From an uncultured Oscillospiraceae bacterium (GTDB lineage: Bacteria > Bacillota > Clostridia > Oscillospirales > Acutalibacteraceae), in NCBI GenBank assembly GCA_900547305.1, contig URGH01000012.1, positions 1-49,262 on the forward strand: DNA of 49,262 bases, read 5' to 3'. Numbering within the stretch: the first letter of the stretch is position 1; the number at the start of each line of letters is the position of its first letter. A program made the translations under genes and the position numbers. A model generated the notes under the pieces. That model saw only the letters and a program-made list of their open reading frames with translations, was not told the DNA's origin and did not search any database. Below, piece after piece: positions 43,898 through 49,262 of this stretch.

Positions 43898-44526
43898 TCT
43901 TCCTCATTTACCACCGATACAAATTTTTGCGCAATACGGCTTATCCCGTCATAATCCGCACTTTCTATCATATCTTTCCGGACTATATCGCTCCCGATCC
44001 CGAACGCCTTGGCACCGGCGGCAAGAAATCCGGGAATATTATCGGTATTAATTCCCCCCACCGCCATTATTGGCACATTTTTGAGCGGAGCGGTGACAGC
44101 CCTGAGATAATCCGCCCCCAAAACAGCGGCAGGAAACAGTTTAACAATATCCGCACCGGTCTTATACGCTTCGTTAATTTCTGTTGAGGTCATTGCTGCC
44201 GGCATTGATAAAAGTCCGTGTTTTTTTGTTTCCTCAACCACATTCCTGTTAAAGTCAGGCGAAATAATAAATTTCCCGCCCGCCTTTTTTGTAAGCCGGA
44301 CCTGTTCGGCATTCAAAACCGTACCCGCTCCTATAAACATTTTGTCCGAAAAAAAATCATTCATATACTCAATGGATTTTGCGGTTTCCGAATCCGAAAA
44401 GAAATTATATGTGTATTCAACAAACCTGATTCCGCCGGCATACAGCGCTTCGCAAAGCTCCCGCAAATATTTTCTTTCTACGCCTCTTATTATAACAATG
44501 ATTTTCTCAAAAAGAACTTTTTCCAT
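43894..44526 (-). CDS. 2-dehydro-3-deoxy-6-phosphogluconate/galactonate aldolase
   Basis: This aldolase of about 210 aa has a class I TIM barrel and splits KDPG or KDPGal into pyruvate and glyceraldehyde 3-phosphate. The Schiff-base Lys is in GADIVKLFPAA, the catalytic Glu in IRFVEYTY, and the phosphate site in AVGGINTDNI. The partner kinase DgoK makes KDPGal the likely substrate. The start is uncertain: the ATG at 44524-44526 has only a weak SD, while a TTG at 44539-44541 has AAGGGTGG 5 nt upstream. It is the first gene of the 28-kb cluster, facing the AraC gene across a shared control region. Confidence 0.88.
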   Translation of the reverse strand: MEKVLFEKIIVIIRGVERKYLRELCEALYAGGIRFVEYTYNFFSDSETAKSIEYMNDFFSDKMFIGAGTVLNAEQVRLTKKAGGKFIISPDFNRNVVEETKKHGLLSMPAAMTSTEINEAYKTGADIVKLFPAAVLGADYLRAVTAPLKNVPIMAVGGINTDNIPGFLAAGAKAFGIGSDIVRKDMIESADYDGISRIAQKFVSVVNEEE

Positions 44527-44571
44527 TAAGTCATATCTCAAAATAACCACCCTTTTCGGTTTCCTGATTAT

Positions 44572-44600
44572 ATTATATTTTGTTCGAATAACAATTTCAA
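44572..44600 (-). promoter_or_regulatory. Promoter of the 28-kb glycan cluster
   Basis: On the minus strand: -35 TTGAAA (44595-44600), 17-bp spacer, perfect -10 TATAAT (44572-44577). The predicted start is near 44565, with a leader of about 25-40 nt. The -35 box lies inside the perfect palindrome at 44586-44609. Confidence 0.75.
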
Positions 44601-44609
44601 TTGTTATTC
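44586..44609. promoter_or_regulatory. Perfect palindromic operator over the cluster promoter
   Basis: Arms GAATAACAAT (44586-44595) and ATTGTTATTC (44600-44609) match perfectly across a 4-nt centre. The site covers the -35 box and part of the spacer of the minus-strand promoter, so a dimer bound here should block it. AraC regulators more often use direct repeats, so the binder may be another dimeric regulator. Confidence 0.65.
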
Positions 44610-44620
44610 AAGCAAAAACA

Positions 44621-44649
44621 TTGCAATTGTTGCAGAAATATGTTATAAT
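44621..44649 (+). promoter_or_regulatory. Promoter of the AraC-family gene
   Basis: -35 TTGCAA (44621-44626), 17-bp spacer, perfect -10 TATAAT (44644-44649). The predicted start is about 9 nt before the ATG, so the transcript would be nearly leaderless. Confidence 0.7.
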
Positions 44650-44664
44650 TCAGTCGGTGATGTC

Positions 44665-45501
44665 ATGATTTCTACTAAAAAAGAACTTCATTGTGAGATA
44701 TACAATAGTGATGATTTACATTTGCATTATGCAAAAGGACCCTCAATAGAGCCCGGCAGGGAGTTTCATATTTACAATGAAATACTTTATATTCCGAAAA
44801 TCACAGGCAAATTGATTACTGAAAGCGGTAAGATTGATATAAAAAGCGGTACGTTGCTGGTAATCCCGCGAGAAAGCTTTCATCATCTTATTGTTGACAA
44901 ACCGGACGAGTATACTCGTTTTTGTTTTAATTTCGATAATCCGAAAGGACTTGAAGAGATAGTTGACATATGCATGGGAAACACATGTATTATCGAAAAT
45001 CCGAGTGAACGGATTGTTTCGCTTTTCAACAGCCTACCCGCTATTTTTTCCGAATCTGAAATTGATAAAGGTATTCTTATTTTTGCGGTCTTTTCCGAAA
45101 TACTTGTATATTTAAAAAAAGAATTAAAGCGCGGAATACAAATTGACCCCAAAAACTCGGATGAAGTTATTTGCAATGTTCTGAACTATATTAATAAAAA
45201 CTACTGTTCTCCGATCAATTTGGATGAGATCTCGGATAATTTAAAAATATCACCCTCATCACTTTCTCACATCTTTAAAAAAAATCTTAACATATCGGTT
45301 TATAAGTACATTACCGATAAACGAATGATAACCGCGCAAAAGCTTATTAAGTCAGGCGTTTCTCCTACCGTAACAGCCTTTAAATGCGGATTTACCGATT
45401 ATACGGCTTTTTATCGCTCTTATAAAAAATATTACGGTATGTCACCAAAGGAATCAAAAAATCAACAGATATTTTTGGACCCCAACCATTACGGCGATTA
45501 A
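44665..45501 (+). CDS. AraC-family transcriptional regulator
   Basis: This 278-aa regulator has an N-terminal cupin-like sensor (about 10-110; KITGKLITESGKIDIKSGTLLVIPRESFH, cited in part, is the AraC_binding pattern). The C-terminal pair of HTH motifs spans about 170-268 (LDEISDNLKISPSSLSHIFKKN and VTAFKCGFTDYTAFYRSYKKYYGMSPKE; cited in part). It is divergent from the glycan cluster across a 138-bp control region and is the obvious local controller. The region looks AT-richer than the flanking genes. The SD is poor (GGTGAT) and the leader very short. A terminator follows. Confidence 0.92.
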   Translation: MISTKKELHCEIYNSDDLHLHYAKGPSIEPGREFHIYNEILYIPKITGKLITESGKIDIKSGTLLVIPRESFHHLIVDKPDEYTRFCFNFDNPKGLEEIVDICMGNTCIIENPSERIVSLFNSLPAIFSESEIDKGILIFAVFSEILVYLKKELKRGIQIDPKNSDEVICNVLNYINKNYCSPINLDEISDNLKISPSSLSHIFKKNLNISVYKYITDKRMITAQKLIKSGVSPTVTAFKCGFTDYTAFYRSYKKYYGMSPKESKNQQIFLDPNHYGD

Positions 45502-45530
45502 TAATGCGCACAATTTCTCTGTATATATAA

Positions 45531-45577
45531 AAACTCCCGGACAAGAGTAATTAAACTCTCATTCGGGAGCGGATTTT
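45531..45577 (+). terminator. Terminator of the AraC-family gene
   Basis: Outer arms CTCCCG (45534-45539) and CGGGAG (45564-45569) enclose an inner GAGT/ACTC pairing and are followed by a T run (GATTTTTAA). The following 45578-45780 is AT-rich, with no ORF, RNA or repeat that I recognise. Confidence 0.7.
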
Positions 45578-45780
45578 TAACATTCGTTTTCAGTGCTTTT
45601 GCTTAACAGAAATACTTATATAAAAGGCTCTCTTTTAGGCAAAACGAATTTACACTTACCCGTTAAATCGCGTATCGCACAACCGTTTCCTTTTAAATAC
45701 GGTTTTAAATATAGGGTGAAAACTATAAAGCAATTGTATTTTTTATTATCCTATAAGCGATATTCTATCCCGCTGACCTC

Positions 45781-45809
45781 TTGAAATATATGTATATTTA
45801 TGGTAGTAT
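45781..45809 (+). promoter_or_regulatory. Promoter of the deacetylase gene
   Basis: -35 TTGAAA (45781-45786), 17-bp spacer, -10 TAGTAT (45804-45809). The predicted start is about 22 nt before the ATG and AAGGGG lies in the leader. Confidence 0.65.
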
Positions 45810-45837
45810 GTTAATAACAACTTAAGGGGTTAAAAAT

Positions 45838-46833
45838 ATGAGAAGTAAAATTAAAGCGGCGGCTTTGGTTCTTTGCGCGGTATTGCTTGTATCAGGCTGC
45901 AAAAAAACGCCGAATAACGCGCAGACAGACAGCAGCACCGTTTCATCGCAGCCCGCGGCGTCCTCGGCTGTCGAGAGTACAAGTTCGGAAGTGAGCTTCG
46001 CGGAGTCGGTACCGTCCGCCGTTTCGGAGCCGCCTGCCGAAAGCACGGCTTCGGCTGCGCCCTCAAAACCTGCGCCCGTTTCAAAGCCGGAGGTTAAGCC
46101 CGCTCCCGCACCCGTCAACCCTGAAGACGAGAAGTTTATGCAGCTTGACAACACGCGCCGCGGCTACGGTCAGGGCAACGCCAAAGACAGCGCAAACAGA
46201 CCTACCGGCGCTGTTGCCGCACAGGAAAGGTATGAAAAATACGGGGCGGTATTTATAGCGCCGCCTTCAAACAATGTGTACCTGACGTTCGACTTAGGGT
46301 ACGAAAACGGTTACACCTCAAAAATTCTTGATACCCTTGCCAAAAAGAACGCAAAGGGAATTTTCTTTGTTACAATGGGCTACTGTAAACCCAAAGCCGC
46401 ACAGCAAATAGTTGAGCGAATAATTAAAGAGGGTCATATTCTCGGTAATCATTCGGTAAGTCACAAGTCCTTCCCCACGCTCAGCGTTGCGGAAATGAAG
46501 AAGGAAATTCAGGGGCTGCACGATTATATTAAAACCGAATACGGATATGAAATGTTCCTTTTCAGACCGCCGATGGGCGAATATTCCATACGCTCCCTCG
46601 CGGTTGCGCAAAGTCTCGGGTATAAAACAATGAACTGGAGCTTTGCCTATAAGGATTGGGACACGGGCAACCAGCCGGATGAAACATGGGCGAAGCAAAA
46701 AATGCTAAATGACGTTCACGGCGGCGCCGTTTACCTTATACACGCGGTATCAAAAACAAACGCGGCAATTTTGGGCGACGTTATAGACGGAATTCGCGCA
46801 AAGGGCTTTGAAATAGCCGAATATCCCCGTTAA
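45838..46833 (+). CDS. Polysaccharide deacetylase lipoprotein (PdaA-like)
   Basis: This 331-aa lipoprotein has lipobox VSGC (C20) and a Ser/Ala/Pro-rich stalk (25-95). A NodB-type deacetylase domain covers about 140-325: LTFDLGYENGYT is the PdaA variant of motif 1, HSVSH supplies the two zinc His (motif 2), and RPPMGEYS is motif 3. PdaA enzymes deacetylate N-acetylmuramic acid in peptidoglycan, in Bacillus as part of spore-cortex muramic-lactam synthesis. Here a general wall-modifying role outside the membrane is equally possible. It is a single gene with its own promoter and terminator. Confidence 0.9.
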   Translation: MRSKIKAAALVLCAVLLVSGCKKTPNNAQTDSSTVSSQPAASSAVESTSSEVSFAESVPSAVSEPPAESTASAAPSKPAPVSKPEVKPAPAPVNPEDEKFMQLDNTRRGYGQGNAKDSANRPTGAVAAQERYEKYGAVFIAPPSNNVYLTFDLGYENGYTSKILDTLAKKNAKGIFFVTMGYCKPKAAQQIVERIIKEGHILGNHSVSHKSFPTLSVAEMKKEIQGLHDYIKTEYGYEMFLFRPPMGEYSIRSLAVAQSLGYKTMNWSFAYKDWDTGNQPDETWAKQKMLNDVHGGAVYLIHAVSKTNAAILGDVIDGIRAKGFEIAEYPR

Positions 46834-46872
46834 TATTTCACTTTTGCAGCGTCACAGCCGAGTCGGCCCGCC

Positions 46873-46901
46873 AAAAGGTCCGATAAATCGGGCCTTTTTT
46901 T
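46873..46901 (+). terminator. Terminator of the deacetylase gene
   Basis: An 8-bp stem with one G-U pair (GGTCCGAT/ATCGGGCC) has a 2-nt loop, followed by T7. Confidence 0.75.
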
Positions 46902-46977
46902 GCCGCACCGCCCGAACCTGAACAGCACGGTCTTGTACTTGGCTAAAAAATGCCGCGGTCGGCCGTATGAATTGCAT

Positions 46978-47009
46978 AAAAAAAGCACCCCTGGCGGAAT
47001 GCTTTTTTT
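46978..47009. terminator. Terminator-like hairpin in the deacetylase-SDR intergenic region
   Basis: A perfect 10-bp stem (AAAAAAAGCA/TGCTTTTTTT) encloses a 12-nt GC-rich loop. It could end the minus-strand SDR transcript, although it lies about 165 bp past that stop. The rest of 46834-47172 holds no gene that I can support. Confidence 0.5.
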
Positions 47010-47172
47010 GCGAGTATTAATAACAGATTTAGTAGAATAAATATTTGTCCGATAGCGACGCGTTTATTCCCTCGCACCGAAAACGAAATCCGAATATTCG
47101 ATTTTACGGCTTTATGGCGCTTTTTCTATCGCTTTGTGTGTTATTTGTGTTTTAATAATATATATTAAAACG

Positions 47173-47961
47173 TTATTTTGCATAAATAGCGCCGACTATG
47201 CGGTTGGTAAGTCGCAGCGGCAAGATTTTTTTTAAAAGTCCCACAGCTTTATATTGTGCGCCTATAATTAAAATCGGTTTTCCCGATCGTTTTGAAGCAA
47301 TTTCAGCAATATATTTCCCGGCAATTTCGGGCAACATACCGGTTTGTTCGTCCTTTTCCATTTTTTCTACCGAGCGTGAAATTCTTCCGTTATAAATATC
47401 GTCCCCTATGGTGTTTTTATTCCTTGCCGCAGTAAAACCTGTGCGAATGTCGCCCGGCTCAATACAAACTGCGGTTATATTAAATTCACGCACCTCATTA
47501 ATAAGCGCCAGCGTGTAAGAACTCAGCGCCGCTTTGGCGGCAGAATAAAAGCTTTGAAAAGGTATGGCGATATCGCCGGCAACCGAGCCGATATTTACAA
47601 TGCGCCCAAAACCCTGTTTTCGCATAATCGGCAGCACAGCCCTGCACATTCTGACCGCACCGAAAAAATTAACGTTAAACTGACGTTCGGCGTCCTCGGT
47701 CTCTGTAAATTCAATAGCTCCCGAAATGCCAAAGCCCGCGTTGTTAATTAACACATCAATGCGTCCGCTTTCCGCCATAACCGTATTAACGGCTTCAATA
47801 ATCTCCTGTTCATCGGTTACATCGGCACATAGACTTACCACATTCTCAATATCGCCGCCGCGGCGGGAAATACCGTATACTTTGTATCCGCGTTTTAACA
47901 TATTTTCGGCGGTAGCCCTACCTATTCCGGAACTTGCGCCTGTTATTATACAAACCTTCAT
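47173..47961 (-). CDS. Short-chain dehydrogenase/reductase
   Basis: This 262-aa classical SDR has the NAD(P)-binding TGASSGIGRA at the N terminus, the NNAG structural motif, the catalytic Ser in NIGSVAG, and Tyr/Lys in YSAAKAAL (YxxxK). A C-terminal basic segment (VGLLKKILPLRLTNRIVG) resembles that of SDRs acting on lipid-like substrates, but the substrate cannot be told. The SD is weak (GGTGAT). It is monocistronic. Confidence 0.92.
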   Translation of the reverse strand: MKVCIITGASSGIGRATAENMLKRGYKVYGISRRGGDIENVVSLCADVTDEQEIIEAVNTVMAESGRIDVLINNAGFGISGAIEFTETEDAERQFNVNFFGAVRMCRAVLPIMRKQGFGRIVNIGSVAGDIAIPFQSFYSAAKAALSSYTLALINEVREFNITAVCIEPGDIRTGFTAARNKNTIGDDIYNGRISRSVEKMEKDEQTGMLPEIAGKYIAEIASKRSGKPILIIGAQYKAVGLLKKILPLRLTNRIVGAIYAK

Positions 47962-47982
47962 AATTTAAAATCACCGTTATGT

Positions 47983-48011
47983 ATAATAGCATAACTTTTT
48001 TAAAAAAGCAA
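47983..48011 (-). promoter_or_regulatory. Putative promoter of the SDR gene
   Basis: On the minus strand: weak -35 TTGCTT (48006-48011), 17-bp spacer, -10 TATTAT (47983-47988). Confidence 0.45.
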
Positions 48012-48069
48012 TGTTATCAAAAGCATCATTTTAGTTTTTATTTAAAAAGCAAAAACGGCAAAGAGCTTT

Positions 48070-48732
48070 TTAAAAGTCAAAAGAGAAAATATGAACCTTA
48101 TCGCTGCCGTAGGTTTCCGTCGGCTGCAACTCTATGGTCTTAACGCTTTTATTAACATCAATTCTGACCAGTCTTTGATGATTTGAAGCTGTCTCGTATA
48201 TTGTTTTGCCGTCGGCAATCAGCTTAAATGCCTTTGTCATAGTGGCGGGAAATGTAAACGGGGTCATATTAAGCGGACGGTTGCATACGGTGGGGCAGTC
48301 TTTGACCTGCGGAATACCGCCCGTTACGGTTTCGCGGTTCAGGTCGCTGTCAAAAACAATGCGAACGCTTGAAATGTAGGTCGGGCTTTTAAAGGAATAT
48401 GTTATTTTACCGCCCTTTTTAATATAGCAGCCGTTATCGCCGCCGTCGTCGGTAGGTCGGTCAATTCCGTTGCGAAGATTATCCGCGTTGCCGCACTCCG
48501 CATATAAATCGGCGCATTTGCAGCTTTCGGATATTTCTCTTTTATGCCCCGGCAGCCAGCAATCGTCATCCATAAGTATTTTTTGAAGCTCCTGTATGTA
48601 ATTGCCTACCCTTTTGGGGGCAATTTTTTTTGCAGCGGCAATATGCGCCGCAGTTCCCGCCGCCTGACCTAACACAGCGCAGGTAGCCATAACTCGCGAA
48701 GCCGCCATTGCGGCGTGTGTAACGGGGGCGCG
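48070..48732 (-). pseudogene. 3' remnant of an FAD-dependent oxidoreductase gene cut by an IS3-family element
   Basis: About 220 codons remain. Reading past the internal ATG (48706-48708), the frame continues as APVTHAAMAASRVMATCAVLGQAAGTAA, which is the C-terminal FAD-binding segment of PF12831-type oxidoreductases (cited in parts). A beta-rich C-terminal domain follows (YSFKSPTYISSVRIVFDSD). The upstream part, including the Rossmann GxGxxG region, is absent because insertion-sequence DNA begins at about 48733. The fragment has no start signal of its own and is unlikely to function. Confidence 0.8.
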
Positions 48733-48776
48733 GACATATTCTTGGACTGTTTAAACAGCTAATCCAAGACTATGTC
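48733..48776. repeat. Imperfect palindrome at the IS end
   Basis: GACATA...TCTTGGA...CTGTTTAAACAG...TCCAAGA...TATGTC forms a nested dyad of about 44 bp. It is centred on the perfect 12-bp palindrome at 48747-48758 and contains the transposase stop codon. It probably marks the insertion-sequence terminus. Confidence 0.6.
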
Positions 48777-49262
48777 TGTACTCTACCGGGCTCATATATC
48801 CCAGAGATTGTTTAATACGTTTGGTGTTATACCAGATGATATAATTATTAATTTCATCTATAAAACTGTTAATTGAAACATCAATCCATGAGCGCCCATA
48901 AAACATCTCATCCTTTAATCTGCCGAAGAATCCTTCACAAGCTGCATTGTCGGGAGAACAGCCTTTCTTTGACATTGAACGAGTTAAACCCGCAGTGTTC
49001 ATTCGGTCTATCCGGCCCGGCCATCTATAGTGGCTTCCTCTGTCGGTATGTACTATGGGATGTTCTGACGGAGAAAGGGTGCTAATTGCGACTTCAAGCA
49101 TTTTGTTCACTAAAAGGGAATCCGGTGCTGTTCCTACGTTCCAGCTTACAATCATGCCGTCAAAACAGTCAATAACAGGAGAAAGGTATACTTTTCCTGC
49201 GGGAATTGCAAATTCGGTTATATCCGTAAGCCACTTTATATTAGGCTGGTCTGCATAAAAAT
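48751..49262 (-). CDS. IS3-family transposase OrfB, C-terminal part (partial)
   Basis: The integrase-core DDE domain is seen in about 170 codons. The frame is open to the window edge and begins there with YADQPNIKWLTDITEF. The first catalytic Asp is in WLTDITEF, the second in VHTDRGSHY, and the Glu in NAACEGFFGRLKDE. The C terminus (IKQSLGYMSPVEYR) is typical of IS150/IS3-group OrfB. The ATG at 49153-49155 is internal and not the true start. The sequence shows no frameshift, so the transposase may be active. Confidence 0.93.
   Translation of the reverse strand, partial: FYADQPNIKWLTDITEFAIPAGKVYLSPVIDCFDGMIVSWNVGTAPDSLLVNKMLEVAISTLSPSEHPIVHTDRGSHYRWPGRIDRMNTAGLTRSMSKKGCSPDNAACEGFFGRLKDEMFYGRSWIDVSINSFIDEINNYIIWYNTKRIKQSLGYMSPVEYRHSLGLAV

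Larger units (their letters stand above)
48733..49262 (-). mobile_element. IS3-family insertion sequence, partial (runs off the right edge)
   Basis: The element is identified by its OrfB transposase (48751-49262) and by the abrupt break in the FAD-oxidoreductase frame. The inner boundary lies between about 48727 and 48750. The other end and OrfA are outside the window. Confidence 0.8.

Noticed and set aside
42974..44526. A complete De Ley-Doudoroff galactonate pathway
   Set aside because: Only the kinase and aldolase are present; no galactonate dehydratase or galactonate transporter is seen.
1..49262. CRISPR arrays, rRNA, tRNA
   Set aside because: No regularly spaced repeats and no cloverleaf or rRNA-like stretch were recognised by eye; a tRNAscan/Infernal run would settle it.

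Overview
The window looks like chromosomal DNA of a low-GC Gram-positive gut bacterium of the class Clostridia, most likely Oscillospirales/Ruminococcaceae. This is inferred from the clostridial-type str operon, type I dockerin domains on secreted proteins, Gram-positive lipoproteins and CUT1-type sugar ABC transporters, a GGGtGRT/Fe-S scaffold pair, a PdaA-like deacetylase, and A-rich Shine-Dalgarno sites (AAGGAG/GGAGG). I saw no rRNA, tRNA or CRISPR array.

Positions 1-16.6 kb are mostly housekeeping. At the left edge lies a small hairpin-rich repeat with short terminal inverted repeats. Next is a secreted LRR-dockerin-VanY chimera whose promoter is flanked by two near-identical 20-bp inverted sequences. 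The str operon follows (rpsL-rpsG-fusA-tuf, minus strand, with a clear promoter and terminators). Then come nrdR-gltX-glnS-nif3-like (minus strand), driven by a promoter carrying an NrdR-box-like sequence that is shared with a divergent cyclophilin gene. A polyprenyl-phosphate sugar transferase and an MFS transporter converge on a shared terminator. A two-gene unit follows, encoding a NifU-like scaffold and a GGGtGRT protein.

Positions 16.6-44.5 kb hold one long, tightly packed minus-strand gene cluster of 17 genes (about 28 kb), with AraC-family gene 44665-45501 diverging from its head. In transcription order it encodes: a KDPG/KDPGal aldolase and a 2-keto-3-deoxygalactonokinase; a 930-residue solute-binding protein with jelly-roll-like domains; two permeases; an NHL-propeller/TPR/Yip1-like membrane protein; a DUF5696-like lipoprotein; two more permeases; a lipoprotein solute-binding protein; a secreted GH5-like (clan GH-A) enzyme; a CBM-peptidoglycan-binding-dockerin protein; a membrane-anchored four-CBM protein; a sialidase-type beta-propeller fused to an AraC DNA-binding domain; two cytoplasmic GH2 beta-mannosidase-like enzymes; and a DUF4965/glutaminase A-like six-hairpin protein. 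The inferred logic is: capture and trim a glycan at the cell surface, import oligosaccharides through two ATPase-less CUT1 transporters (a shared MsmX-type ATPase would be encoded elsewhere), finish hydrolysis in the cytoplasm with beta-mannosidase-type enzymes, and send a 2-keto-3-deoxy acid to pyruvate and a triose phosphate. The substrate cannot be fixed from sequence; beta-mannosides are the best guess.

Positions 45.5-49.3 kb hold a PdaA-like polysaccharide deacetylase lipoprotein, an SDR oxidoreductase, and the 3' remnant of an FAD-dependent oxidoreductase gene cut by an IS3-family element. The transposase of that element runs off the right edge.

The best candidates for something new are the surface glycan-uptake module (double transporter with the NHL/TPR/Yip1 and DUF5696 proteins and the giant binding protein), the sialidase-propeller-AraC one-component regulator, and the possible invertible promoter at 1526-1681.
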